Assembly (NCBI RefSeq): GCF_009857435.1
Contig: NZ_WWCK01000007.1
Location: forward strand, 124,001 to 188,000
Source: Duganella rivi
GTDB lineage: Bacteria > Pseudomonadota > Gammaproteobacteria > Burkholderiales > Burkholderiaceae_D
Direction: 5' to 3'
DNA: 64,000 nt
The notes under the pieces were generated by a model. The model worked only from the letters and a program-made list of their open reading frames with translations, did no database searches and was not told the origin of the DNA. The position numbers and the translations under genes were made by a program. Positions 8,620-17,317 of the stretch are shown one piece after another; the first letter of the stretch is position 1; each line of letters starts with the position of its first letter.

Positions 8620-10875
8620 ATGATGAACCTGAACCCTGTCGACCTCGCCCCCGTCGAACCTTTGTCCAACGATAACCGTCCACGCCTGCTGCTGGTAGAT
8701 GACGAGCCCCGATTGCTCTCGTCGCTCTACGAACTGCTGCGCGACCGTGATTACCACCTGGTGACCGCCACCTGCGGCAGCGAAGCGCTGGCCCAGCTGA
8801 CCAAGCTGAAATTCGACTTGATCCTGCTTGATCTGCGCCTGCCCGATATGAGCGGCCACGAGATCATGGACTACATCAACGCCCGCGAGATCGACGGCGA
8901 CGTGATCGTGATGAGCGGCGACGTCGGCATCGAAGCGGCCATCGGCGCGCTGAAACGCGGCGCCTACGATTACCTGCGCAAGCCTTACAGCCGTGAGGAG
9001 CTGCTCAAGACGGTGGAGAACGCGCTGCAAAAACGCCGCCTCGCCATCGACAATGAGCGCATCGCCTCCAAGCTGGAGAACTCGGAAAAGATGTACCGCT
9101 ATCTGGTGGACTCGTCGCCGGACATCATCTACACCTTGAACCACGAGGGCAAGTTCACCTTCGTGAACGACCGCGTGACGCAGCTGCTGGGCTTTACCCG
9201 CGAAGAGCTGATCGGCAAGCACTACTCGGTGCTCGTGCACGACGAAGACCAGGAGCGCGCGCGCTACGCCTTCAACGAACGCCGCGTCGACGAACGCGCT
9301 TCGCGCAACGTCGAGCTGCGCCTGAAGTGCAATACCGGCGGCGGTGTCGAGCGCACCTTCAACAACACGCTGATGACGATTTCGCTGAACGCGATCGGCA
9401 TGCACATCCCGGATCACGAAGTGAAGACGCGCGAGTTCTTCGGCACCTACGGTGTGGCGCGCGACATCACGGATCGCAAGCGCGCCGAGGAAGTGATTTC
9501 ATACCAGGCTTACCACGATATCCTGACCGACCTGCCGAACCGCATGCTGTTCAAAGATCGTCTGGGCCTGGCGGTGATTCAGGCCAAGCGCAAGCTGACT
9601 GAGTTGGCGGTGATGTTTGTCGACCTGGATCGCTTCAAGCTGGTCAACGATACGCTGGGCCACGTCAAGGGCGACGAGCTGCTGCAACAGGCGGCGCAAC
9701 GCCTGAAGGACTGCCTGCGCCGTGGCGATACGCTGGCGCGCCAGGGCGGCGACGAATTCACCATCGTGCTGCCGGAGCTGCGCGACCGTCAGGACGCCAA
9801 GGCCATCGCCGATAAATTCCTCGAAAGCCTGCAACGTCCGTTCGATCTGGACGGCCACCAGGTGCACATCTCGGCCTCGATCGGCATCGCCATCTATCCT
9901 GGCGACGGCGAGACCATCGATGAACTGCTGCGCCACGCGGACATCGCCATGTATCAGGTGAAGGCGCTGGGCAAAAATGGCCACAGCTTCTATCACAACT
10001 CGATGCTGGACGTATCGCACCAGAAGATCGCGCTGGAGCAGGCGCTGCGCAAGGCGCTGGAGCACAACGAACTGGAAATGTACTACCAGCCGCAAGTCGA
10101 CGTCTCCACCGGCCGCATCATCGGCGCGGAAGGACTGATGCGCTGGAACCACCCGCAGCGCGGCTTGCTCTCGGCCGGCGAATTCCTGCCGTTCGCTGAA
10201 GAGAATGGCCTGATGCTGCCGATCTCCGACTGGATGCTGGGCGCCTTGTGCCGCGATCTGCTGCACTGGAATGCGCACGGCGGCGAGGCGCTGCGCCTGT
10301 CGCTGAATCTGTCGCCGCAATATCTGGATCGCGGCGACTTCTTCGAGAAGATGCGCGGCGCGCTGACGCGCTACGGCATTTCGCCGGCGCAGATCGAAGT
10401 CGAGATCACCGAGAACATCTGCATCCGCAATCCGCAGTATGCGATTGAACAGCTGAACAAGTTGTGCCAGTTGGGCGTGTCGGTGGCGATTGACGATTTC
10501 GGCACCGGCTATTCGTCGCTGGCGTACTTGCACCGCTTCCCGATCCACACCATCAAGATCGACCAGTCCTTCGTCAAGGAGATCCACGACGAGAACGGCC
10601 ACTATCCAGTGATTCTGGCGATCATCTCGATCGCGCGCGGCCTGGGTCTGCACCTGGTGGCGGAAGGCGTGGAAACCGAAGTCCAGTCGCGCTACCTGGA
10701 AGCCAATGGCTGCACCACGATGCAGGGCTATCTGTACCATCGCCCGATTTCGCTGGCGAGCTTTATCGATGTATTGCAAGAGCAGAACCGCCGGTCGTCG
10801 CCATCGGTCGCTATGCTGCACGCGGTGCCGAGCACCGTCGACGAACAACCGGCGATGATTGCGATCCAAGCCTGA
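8620..10875 (+). CDS. Response regulator with PAS, GGDEF and EAL domains
   Basis: The 751-residue protein starts with a receiver domain (LLLVDDEPRLL; phospho-Asp in LILLDLRLPDMSG). A PAS domain follows (NSEKMYRYLVDSSPDIIYTL, about residues 150-290), then GGDEF and EAL domains. GGDEF is intact with an RxxD inhibitory site (RRGD) five residues before it. The EAL signature reads EGL, but EVEITE, DDFGTGYSSLAYL and KIDQSFV are present, so phosphodiesterase activity is plausible. It would link phosphorelay input to c-di-GMP turnover. It is preceded by its probable kinase and followed by the Sel1-repeat gene after 9 bp. Confidence 0.9.
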   Translation: MMNLNPVDLAPVEPLSNDNRPRLLLVDDEPRLLSSLYELLRDRDYHLVTATCGSEALAQLTKLKFDLILLDLRLPDMSGHEIMDYINAREIDGDVIVMSGDVGIEAAIGALKRGAYDYLRKPYSREELLKTVENALQKRRLAIDNERIASKLENSEKMYRYLVDSSPDIIYTLNHEGKFTFVNDRVTQLLGFTREELIGKHYSVLVHDEDQERARYAFNERRVDERASRNVELRLKCNTGGGVERTFNNTLMTISLNAIGMHIPDHEVKTREFFGTYGVARDITDRKRAEEVISYQAYHDILTDLPNRMLFKDRLGLAVIQAKRKLTELAVMFVDLDRFKLVNDTLGHVKGDELLQQAAQRLKDCLRRGDTLARQGGDEFTIVLPELRDRQDAKAIADKFLESLQRPFDLDGHQVHISASIGIAIYPGDGETIDELLRHADIAMYQVKALGKNGHSFYHNSMLDVSHQKIALEQALRKALEHNELEMYYQPQVDVSTGRIIGAEGLMRWNHPQRGLLSAGEFLPFAEENGLMLPISDWMLGALCRDLLHWNAHGGEALRLSLNLSPQYLDRGDFFEKMRGALTRYGISPAQIEVEITENICIRNPQYAIEQLNKLCQLGVSVAIDDFGTGYSSLAYLHRFPIHTIKIDQSFVKEIHDENGHYPVILAIISIARGLGLHLVAEGVETEVQSRYLEANGCTTMQGYLYHRPISLASFIDVLQEQNRRSSPSVAMLHAVPSTVDEQPAMIAIQA

Positions 10876-10884
10876 TAAGAAAGC

Positions 10885-12480
10885 ATGACGAAATACAGTC
10901 CCAACGAAGCCGACGCGAACAACGGCAGCACCTACACAGCTGAATTCCTACGCGTCAAGGGACTGGCAGAACGCGGCGTCGCCAATGCCCAGCATAGTCT
11001 GGGCTTTATGTATTTCAATGGGCAGGGCGTGGCGCAGAGTTTTGAACTGGCGGTGGTCTGGTATCGCCAGGCCGCGCAGGCGGGACTCGAACACGCGCAG
11101 TACAACCTCGGCGTGATGTATCAAAAGGGCCAGGGCGTCGAGCAGAATTTCGAAGAGGCGGCCGGCTGGTATCGCCTCGCGGCGGAGCAGGGCTATGCAG
11201 CCGCGCAGTACAACCTTGGCTGGCTGTACGCCAAGGGACAGGGCGTTCCTAACGATACGCAGCAGGCCATGTACTGGTTCAGCAAGGCCGCCGAACAAGG
11301 CGACGCCGGCGCGCAAAATAATCTCGGCATGATGTACGACACCGGCAAAGGCGTGCCGCAGGACTTCAAGCAGGCTATCTTCTGGTATCGCAAGGCGGCG
11401 GAGCAGGGCTACGCGCGCGCGCAGTTCAATCTCGGCCTGCGTTATGACAACGGGCAGGGCGTGCCGCAGGATGTGGGGCAAGCCATGTCGTGGTATCGCA
11501 AGGCCGCCGATCAAGGCTATGCACCGGCGCAGTTCAACCTCGCGCTGCGCTTCGACAAGGGCGACGGCATTGCGCAGGATTCGCAGAAGGCCATCCTGTG
11601 GTATCGCCGCGCGGCGGAGCAGGATCACGCCAGCTCGCAATTCAACCTGGGGCTGATCTACGATAACGGCCAGGGCGTGCCGCGCGATGAGCAGAAGGCG
11701 CTGGACTGGTATCGCAAGGCGGCCGAACAAGGCCACGCGGCGGCGCAGAATAATCTCGGCTTGCGGTATGACCACGGGCAGGGCGTTGAGCAGGATTACG
11801 AGCAGGCGCATTTCTGGTATCGCAAGGCGGCGGAGCAGGGCTTCCCCGGCGCGCAGTATCACCTAGGCTTGCTGTATGACGCAGGCCATGGCGTGGTGGT
11901 CGATCACCAGGAAGCGATTTTCTGGTATCGCAAGGCGGCCGACCAGGGCCACTTGCGCGCGCAGTTCGATCTCGGCCTGCGCTATGAAACGGGACGCGGC
12001 GTACCGCAGGATTATCGCAAGGCCATGAGCTGGTATCGCCGCGCGGCCGAGCAGGATTATGTGGCGGCGCAGTATAGCCTTGGCCTCCTGTACGACAACG
12101 ACGACGGCCCGCAGCCCGATTGCCGGCAGGCCAACCTGTGGTACCAGAAGGCGGCGGAGCAGGGGCACACGCAGGCGCAGTTTGCGCTCGGTCTGCGCTA
12201 TGACAATGGCCTCGGTCTGCCGCAGGATTACGCGCAGGCGTATCACTGGTATTTGCAGGCGGCCTCGCAGGGACATACACGGGCGCAGTTCAATCTCGGT
12301 TTGATGTTCCTGGCCGGGCAAGGCGTGCGCTCGGACGCCGCGCAGGCGTGGATGTGGCTCACCATGGCGGAACGCGCCGGCTACAACGCCGCTGCGCGCT
12401 ATCTGCCGAATGCCGCCAGCCGCATGGATCCGCTCCAGTTGGCGCAGGCGCGCGAGCGCATGGAAATGCTGCCGGGCTAA
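10885..12480 (+). CDS. Sel1-like repeat protein (13 repeats)
   Basis: The 531-residue protein is almost entirely Sel1-like repeats of exactly 36 residues, of the form G-x-A-x-AQ-x-NLGLxYDNGQGVPQD-x-x-QA-x-x-WYRKAAEQ. I count 13 complete units (residues about 31-498) and a degenerate last one. There is no signal peptide, so unlike many Sel1 proteins it should be cytoplasmic. Sel1 repeats form alpha-solenoids that hold protein partners. As the third gene of a kinase/c-di-GMP operon it may be a scaffold or output of that pathway (inference). Confidence 0.9.
   Translation: MTKYSPNEADANNGSTYTAEFLRVKGLAERGVANAQHSLGFMYFNGQGVAQSFELAVVWYRQAAQAGLEHAQYNLGVMYQKGQGVEQNFEEAAGWYRLAAEQGYAAAQYNLGWLYAKGQGVPNDTQQAMYWFSKAAEQGDAGAQNNLGMMYDTGKGVPQDFKQAIFWYRKAAEQGYARAQFNLGLRYDNGQGVPQDVGQAMSWYRKAADQGYAPAQFNLALRFDKGDGIAQDSQKAILWYRRAAEQDHASSQFNLGLIYDNGQGVPRDEQKALDWYRKAAEQGHAAAQNNLGLRYDHGQGVEQDYEQAHFWYRKAAEQGFPGAQYHLGLLYDAGHGVVVDHQEAIFWYRKAADQGHLRAQFDLGLRYETGRGVPQDYRKAMSWYRRAAEQDYVAAQYSLGLLYDNDDGPQPDCRQANLWYQKAAEQGHTQAQFALGLRYDNGLGLPQDYAQAYHWYLQAASQGHTRAQFNLGLMFLAGQGVRSDAAQAWMWLTMAERAGYNAAARYLPNAASRMDPLQLAQARERMEMLPG
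10975..12378 (+). repeat. Tandem 108-bp coding repeats (13 units)
   Basis: The Sel1 units are repeated at DNA level with a strict 108-bp period. Segments such as TGGTATCGCAAGGCGGCGGA recur nearly unchanged, which suggests recent unit duplication or gene conversion and makes copy-number variation between strains likely. Confidence 0.85.
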
Positions 12481-12529
12481 GTCCTGACTTCCTTTCAAGT
12501 TCCCCCCGCCGTAGCCGTTATTTAGACGA

Positions 12530-12549
12530 CGAGCGCAATTCCGCGCTCG
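12530..12549. repeat. REP-like hairpin between the Sel1 gene and flagellin
   Basis: CGAGCGC (12530-12536) pairs with GCGCTCG (12543-12549) around AATTCC, followed by GGATGACGG. The arrangement resembles the short REP palindromes common in betaproteobacterial intergenic DNA. There is no T-run. It lies 15 bp before the flagellin ATG, inside its 5' leader. Confidence 0.45.
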
Positions 12550-12564
12550 GGATGACGGCCGCCC

Positions 12565-14022
12565 ATGCAGATCAACACTAACATCGCCTCTCTGAACGCC
12601 CAGCGCAGTCTTACGCGCTCGGGCGAGGATATGGCCGTGCGTCTGCAACGGCTGTCGAGCGGCCAGCGGATTAACTCCGCACGCGACGATGCTGCGGGGC
12701 AGGCAGTGAGTTCGCGTATGACGTCGCAGATTAATGGGCTGCGGCGGGCGAATCAAAATATCAATGATGGCATTTCGCTAGTGCAGGTGGCCGATGGCGC
12801 GGCGGGTGCACTGGCAGCGAACTACCAGCGCATGCGCGAGCTGGCGGTGCAGGCGGCCAATGATACGAACAGCAAGATTGACAGGGCAGCCATACAGCTG
12901 GAGGTGAATGCGCTGGTGGCGGCCAATGTCGATATTGTCGATGGCGCGCGCTTCAACAATCAGCGGCTGCTCGATGGTTCGTTCTCGCAGCAGTTGCAGG
13001 TGGGGGCGAACGGCGGCCAGACCATGCAGCTGGCGATCCCGCGCGCGATCATCACGGCCGGCTACACGACCGGGATGGTGGACATGGCGCCGCAGGAGGT
13101 GACCTCGGTGGGTTCGACGGTGCTGGGGGCGTTGAAGTTTGGCGACCTTGTGATCAATAACGCGGCGGTGAACGCCTCGGCGGCGGGTGCGCTGGCAGGG
13201 CAGGGCGCGGATAGCGCATACGCGGTGGCGGCGGCGATCAATGGCTCCAATGTCCGCAATGTGTCGGCAACGGCGACCACCACGGTGGAAGGCGCGGTTG
13301 GCGCTACTGGCGCGCTGGCGAATGCGTCGTTCTCGGTGAATGGCGTGAATGTGGGGCCGATAGCCGGCGCCACGGCGGCAGCGCGCGCGGCCAGTGCGGC
13401 GGGGGCGATCAGCGCGACTGCGGCGACCAGCGGCGTCACGGCCAGCGCCAATGGCGGCACGCTGACGCTGACGGCGGCCGATGGGCGCGACATTATTTTG
13501 TCGGAGGCGGCGGCGGGGGCGCTCGGCTCTTTGGGGCTGAATGGCGGCTCGTACAAGGGCGCAGTGACGGTCAATGAAGCACCGCGTCCGGGCGCGCACA
13601 GCATGCGCATTGGCGGCGCCAATCCGGCGCAGGCGGGATTGAGTGCCGGGGTGCAGGCATCGGTGCGCAACGGGCCGCCGGATTACCAGGAGATGTCGGT
13701 TTACACGGCAGGCGAGCCGGCCATGGATTTGTCGACCTTCAGCGGCGCAAGCGATGCCTTGGACTACCTCGATGGCAAGCTCGATGAGGTCAGCGATATA
13801 CGCGGGCAGTTGGGCGCGATCAGCAATCGCCTGACGGCAGCGGCCAGCAACGCCGGCAACACCGCAGACAATCTATCGGCCGCCCGCTCGCGCATCCTCG
13901 ATGCCGACTACGCCGACGAAGCCGCCCAACTAACGCGCAGCCAGATCCTGCGCCAAGCCGGCGCCTCCATCGTCGCCCAAGCCAACGCCATGCCCCAGCA
14001 AGCCTTGCTGCTCCTACGCTAG
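12565..14022 (+). CDS. Flagellin (isolated copy)
   Basis: The 485-residue protein has the flagellin N-terminal D0/D1 region (MQINTNIASLNAQRSLTRSG, LSSGQRINSARDDAAG) and the C-terminal D1/D0 region (NRLTAAASNAGNTADNLSAARSRILDADYA). These coiled-coil ends assemble the flagellar filament. The middle (about residues 170-370) is very rich in Ala, Gly and Val and is probably the surface-exposed variable domain. No other flagellar gene lies nearby. The start is ATG 12565 with only a weak ribosome site. It could be an alternative or accessory flagellin. Confidence 0.9.
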   Translation: MQINTNIASLNAQRSLTRSGEDMAVRLQRLSSGQRINSARDDAAGQAVSSRMTSQINGLRRANQNINDGISLVQVADGAAGALAANYQRMRELAVQAANDTNSKIDRAAIQLEVNALVAANVDIVDGARFNNQRLLDGSFSQQLQVGANGGQTMQLAIPRAIITAGYTTGMVDMAPQEVTSVGSTVLGALKFGDLVINNAAVNASAAGALAGQGADSAYAVAAAINGSNVRNVSATATTTVEGAVGATGALANASFSVNGVNVGPIAGATAAARAASAAGAISATAATSGVTASANGGTLTLTAADGRDIILSEAAAGALGSLGLNGGSYKGAVTVNEAPRPGAHSMRIGGANPAQAGLSAGVQASVRNGPPDYQEMSVYTAGEPAMDLSTFSGASDALDYLDGKLDEVSDIRGQLGAISNRLTAAASNAGNTADNLSAARSRILDADYADEAAQLTRSQILRQAGASIVAQANAMPQQALLLLR

Positions 14023-14562
14023 CGCGAATCCCGGCGCCGACATGTGGCCGACGTCGTAGCGCCGCTCGCCAGCCGCGTGGGCCGGCGCGTCGCGCCACAG
14101 GCATAGCCGCGTGATAGTCCAAGTCACCGGCTCGAAGCCGATCACCACCGCCAACGCGCCGCCCGCCAACGTCCGCTGCGCGGTCGCTTCTTCCTGTAGA
14201 CGCAGTTCACTCAGCGAACTATAAGGCGCAATCACCACCTCCCCGCGCGTCGCAAACCGCGCCTGCCGCACGTCAGCACCAATGCTCGCATGCCAAGGCG
14301 TCCAAGTCTTCACCGAAGGCCAACCAAACGCCCGCGCCACCCCAGCAAACGCCGGCCCATTGAGAAAGCCGTGCATCGCCTCCTCATCGCGCCACAAATA
14401 AAACGGCGCATACGTCTGTTCCGGCTCCACCGCATGCAGATACGCCTTAAACACCAATCCCGGCAAATCATCGAGCAACGGCCCCTTCACCGCGATGCGC
14501 TCGCGCACCACGCCCATATCGTAATCCGCTGGCAGCACAAAGCTATACTGCATCGCGATCAT
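14014..14562 (-). CDS. DUF4865 family protein
   Basis: The 182-residue product starts MIAMQYSFVLPADYDMGVVR and contains LLDDLPGLVFKAYL and QTYAPFYLWRDEEAMHGFL, the pattern of DUF4865, a family of unknown function related to small monooxygenase-like folds. The start at 14562 overlaps the tautomerase stop by ATGA, so translation is probably coupled. A tautomerase plus DUF4865 under a divergent LysR gene is a recurrent trio. Its 3' end overlaps the flagellin stop by 9 bp on the other strand. Confidence 0.75.
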   Translation of the reverse strand: MIAMQYSFVLPADYDMGVVRERIAVKGPLLDDLPGLVFKAYLHAVEPEQTYAPFYLWRDEEAMHGFLNGPAFAGVARAFGWPSVKTWTPWHASIGADVRQARFATRGEVVIAPYSSLSELRLQEEATAQRTLAGGALAVVIGFEPVTWTITRLCLWRDAPAHAAGERRYDVGHMSAPGFALA

Positions 14563-14957
14563 GACCGCACTCCCATCAACGATGCAGCAGGACGCCCGCC
14601 GCCAAACGACCAATCATCGCCTTGGGAGGACGACACCACAATCATCACATCTTCCGGCCGCAAGCCCGGCGACTCCGCCAGCAACTCCACCAGCCGCCGA
14701 TAAAACGCCTGCTTCAACTGCGTGCTGCGCGGCTTGCCGATGGTGATCGCAAACAGCACAAAATCGTCTGAACGCGGCCCGCCCTCGTAGGATCGATCAA
14801 ACATCATCTCGTAAGGTTCATGCTGATGCACCAGCTGGAAGCGGTCATTCTTCGGCACATTGAACGACTCCTCCATCGCCCGCTGCAAACTATCGCCCAG
14901 CGCGCGGATGTACTCAGGCGACTTCCCCTTCAATAGCGAAATACGGCTCATCGGCAT
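14559..14957 (-). CDS. Tautomerase family protein
   Basis: The 132-residue product begins MPMSRISLLKGKSPEYIRAL, so the mature protein would carry the N-terminal proline that is the catalytic base of the tautomerase superfamily. GDDWSFGGG near the C-terminus fits the longer cis-CaaD/MSAD-like members. I chose ATG 14957 because AAAGGAGGG precedes it at good spacing. It is the first gene of a two-gene unit with DUF4865 and diverges from a LysR regulator about 100 bp away. The substrate is unknown. Confidence 0.8.
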   Translation of the reverse strand: MPMSRISLLKGKSPEYIRALGDSLQRAMEESFNVPKNDRFQLVHQHEPYEMMFDRSYEGGPRSDDFVLFAITIGKPRSTQLKQAFYRRLVELLAESPGLRPEDVMIVVSSSQGDDWSFGGGRPAASLMGVRS

Positions 14958-15058
14958 GATGACCCTCCTTTTTTGGTTGACATCCACACGATACCCGCCT
15001 AACTTGATCCTGAAAATCAGGAATATTTTGATCAACAGTTCGATAAATCAGGATGGTT

Positions 15059-15949
15059 ATGCGCCGCATCACCTTTGACCTCGACGTCCTGCGCACCTTC
15101 GTCACCGGCGTCGATATGGGCAGCTTTGCCAAGGCCGCCGACCGGCTGGGCCGCTCCACCTCCGCCGTCAGCGCGCAGCTGAAAAAACTGGAAGACCAAC
15201 TAGGCATGCCGGTACTGCGCAAGGAAGGCCGAGGCATGGCCACCACGCCAGCGGGCGAATCGCTGCTCGGCTACGCGCGCCGCCTGCTGGAGCTGAACGA
15301 CGAAGCCGCAACCGCCGTGCGCGGCGCCGAACTGGCCGGCAGCGTGCGGCTCGGCATCCAGCAAGACTTCGGCGAACAAATGTTGACCGAGGTGCTGGGC
15401 CGCTTCACCCGCGTGCATCCGCAAGTGCGCATCGAGGCGCGGGTGGCGCGCAATTCGGAATTGATGGAGCTACTGGGCGGAGGAAAACTGGATCTGGCGC
15501 TGGCGTGGGATAACGGCGTCGCAGCGCCGCACGCAGTAGATGTGAACCGCCTGCCGATGCGCTGGATCGGCGCCACGGATGAAGCTCGGCTGGCGCTGGA
15601 TGGCAATGCACGCGATGCGCATGAACCGCTGCCGCTGGTGATGATGGACGCGCCCTGCATCATGCGCAGTGCCGCCATCCGCGCGCTGGATCAAGCGGGC
15701 ATCCCGTGGCGGATTGCCTTCACGAGTCCCGGCTTGTCCGGCGTGTGGGCCGCTGCGGCGGCAGGACTGGGCGTGACGGTGCGTACAGAGCTTGGCTTGC
15801 CGCCGTCGCTACGCGTGCTGGACACGCACGACGCACCATGGCTGCCGCCACTACCCGATGTCGGCCTGCGCCTGCATCGCGCCGAAGCGGAACTCAACCC
15901 GCCGGCGCAGCGCCTGCACGACATCGTGCTGCAAGCGCTTACTTCTTGA
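15059..15949 (+). CDS. LysR-family transcriptional regulator
   Basis: The N-terminal winged HTH reads DLDVLRTFVTGVDMGSFAKA, then RLGRSTSAVSAQLKKLEDQL. A substrate-binding domain follows to the end (about 296 residues). ATG 15059 has AGGA 5 bp upstream; ATG 15053 is also possible. It is divergent from the tautomerase/DUF4865 pair, so it probably controls that pair from the shared 100-bp region. Its last 11 bp overlap the convergent M28 peptidase gene. Confidence 0.88.
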   Translation: MRRITFDLDVLRTFVTGVDMGSFAKAADRLGRSTSAVSAQLKKLEDQLGMPVLRKEGRGMATTPAGESLLGYARRLLELNDEAATAVRGAELAGSVRLGIQQDFGEQMLTEVLGRFTRVHPQVRIEARVARNSELMELLGGGKLDLALAWDNGVAAPHAVDVNRLPMRWIGATDEARLALDGNARDAHEPLPLVMMDAPCIMRSAAIRALDQAGIPWRIAFTSPGLSGVWAAAAAGLGVTVRTELGLPPSLRVLDTHDAPWLPPLPDVGLRLHRAEAELNPPAQRLHDIVLQALTS

Positions 15950-17165
15950 TGCGCACACCGGCCAGCTGCGCCACGCCGGACAAGGTGGTCTGCGCGGCGT
16001 TCAGGCCAAGCAGGAAGTCCTTGTCGGAGTAGTTATCGTAGTTGTCGGTCGGCTGGTGCCAGTTCGGATTCCAACCTGCGCCGATTTGCTGTCCGCGCTC
16101 GTTCTCGCGCAGCGAGATCGATGGCACCAGATCCATGAACGGCGTCGAATCCGTGTTCGTCATGTGGAAGCCGACAGCGGCCGGGTAGTTGGTCGCGTAC
16201 TTGTCATTCGCTGCGCGGAAGGCCCACGCCAGCTTGGCCGAACCCTCGGCCTGTTTCGACACCGACTGATACTCGATGTTGACGTCCGCCTCCAGGCGCT
16301 GCTCCGGCGGTGACACGTAGGTGACCTTGCCGTCCGCGCCCACTTTCGGAATCGGCATGCCATGGTCGTACATCATCATGTCGTGCTGGATCATGCCGAG
16401 CCACTTCGGTTCAGGATACTTGCCCGAGCCTTTCGGCGATTCGATGCCCTGCAAATTCTTGCGCTGCTCGACGTAGGCGGCCGCGCCATTCAAACCCGTC
16501 TCCTCGTTGTTCCACAAGATGAAGCGGATCGAGCGATCGGTTTCCACGCCCGGCATGCTGAAGATGCGCGCCAGTTCCATCACCAGCGCGGTGCCGGAGC
16601 CGTCGTCGTTGGCCGCTTCGCCAAAGCCGATGCCGTCCATGTGGGCGCTGACGATGTACATCTCTTCCGGGTGCGTGGTTCCGATCTTGGTGCAATAGAC
16701 GTTCTCGCGCAGCGAGGTGCCGACCGGCGTTTGCTCGGCGTTCAATGCGCGCAGGCGTTCGTCCGGCTGGCGCATTGGATCGGTGTTCACGCCGGTTGGG
16801 ATGCGATTACCGAACAAGGTGCTGCCGCCTTGGCCCGGTGGGCCGCCGGCGCCGCCGCTCGGAATACCGGGCGCGCGCTTCGGCGCAGGTTCGCCTGGCG
16901 CCGGCTGTGTAAATTGATATTGCAGGCGTTCGGTGTTGGTGCAGCCATAGGATTTGAGTTGCGCCTCGATCCAGTCAAGCGCTTGACGATTGCGCTCGGT
17001 GCCTTGGCGGCGGTCGCCGAATTTGGTCAGGCTCTTGATGGTGGCCTTGTACTTCTCCAGCTCCAGCTGGTTCACCAGCACCGAGATGGGATCAGCCGGC
17101 GCTTGCGCCGACGCCAGCGGCGCGGCGAATGCCAGCGCAATGCTCAAACCTAAAACTGCTTTCAT
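15939..17165 (-). CDS. Secreted M28-family zinc peptidase
   Basis: The 408-residue protein has a signal peptide (MKAVLGLSIALAFAAPLASA) and the M28 metal and catalytic motifs in order: SAHMDGIGFG, ANDDGSGTAL, WNNEETGLNGA, and FHMTNTDSTPFMDLVPS. M28 enzymes are di-zinc aminopeptidases or carboxypeptidases. A Pro/Gly-rich insert near residues 95-130 interrupts the N-terminal part. It is probably periplasmic or exported. It is convergent with the LysR gene and divergent from the OpgB-like gene. Confidence 0.88.
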   Translation of the reverse strand: MKAVLGLSIALAFAAPLASAQAPADPISVLVNQLELEKYKATIKSLTKFGDRRQGTERNRQALDWIEAQLKSYGCTNTERLQYQFTQPAPGEPAPKRAPGIPSGGAGGPPGQGGSTLFGNRIPTGVNTDPMRQPDERLRALNAEQTPVGTSLRENVYCTKIGTTHPEEMYIVSAHMDGIGFGEAANDDGSGTALVMELARIFSMPGVETDRSIRFILWNNEETGLNGAAAYVEQRKNLQGIESPKGSGKYPEPKWLGMIQHDMMMYDHGMPIPKVGADGKVTYVSPPEQRLEADVNIEYQSVSKQAEGSAKLAWAFRAANDKYATNYPAAVGFHMTNTDSTPFMDLVPSISLRENERGQQIGAGWNPNWHQPTDNYDNYSDKDFLLGLNAAQTTLSGVAQLAGVRIKK

Positions 17166-17317
17166 GTTCCGTCCTTGTGGTCAAAAAGAGGCCCGGACAT
17201 TGTGCATCAGTTAAGCGGCAATGCGAAGTAAATCTATGTAAGCGCTGCACAACACTACGATACAAAACCACCACGCGGCGCAACTTTGCAGACAAGTTGG
17301 ATAGCGAAGATGGGGGC

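Noticed and set aside
10975..12378. Tandem repeats as a non-coding or CRISPR feature
   Set aside because: The 108-bp period is in frame and encodes regular Sel1 repeats.
12521..12527. A GTCTAAA motif copy (TTTAGAC) upstream of flagellin as part of the element family
   Set aside because: It is a single isolated 7-mer without neighbours or phasing, expected by chance in 64 kb.
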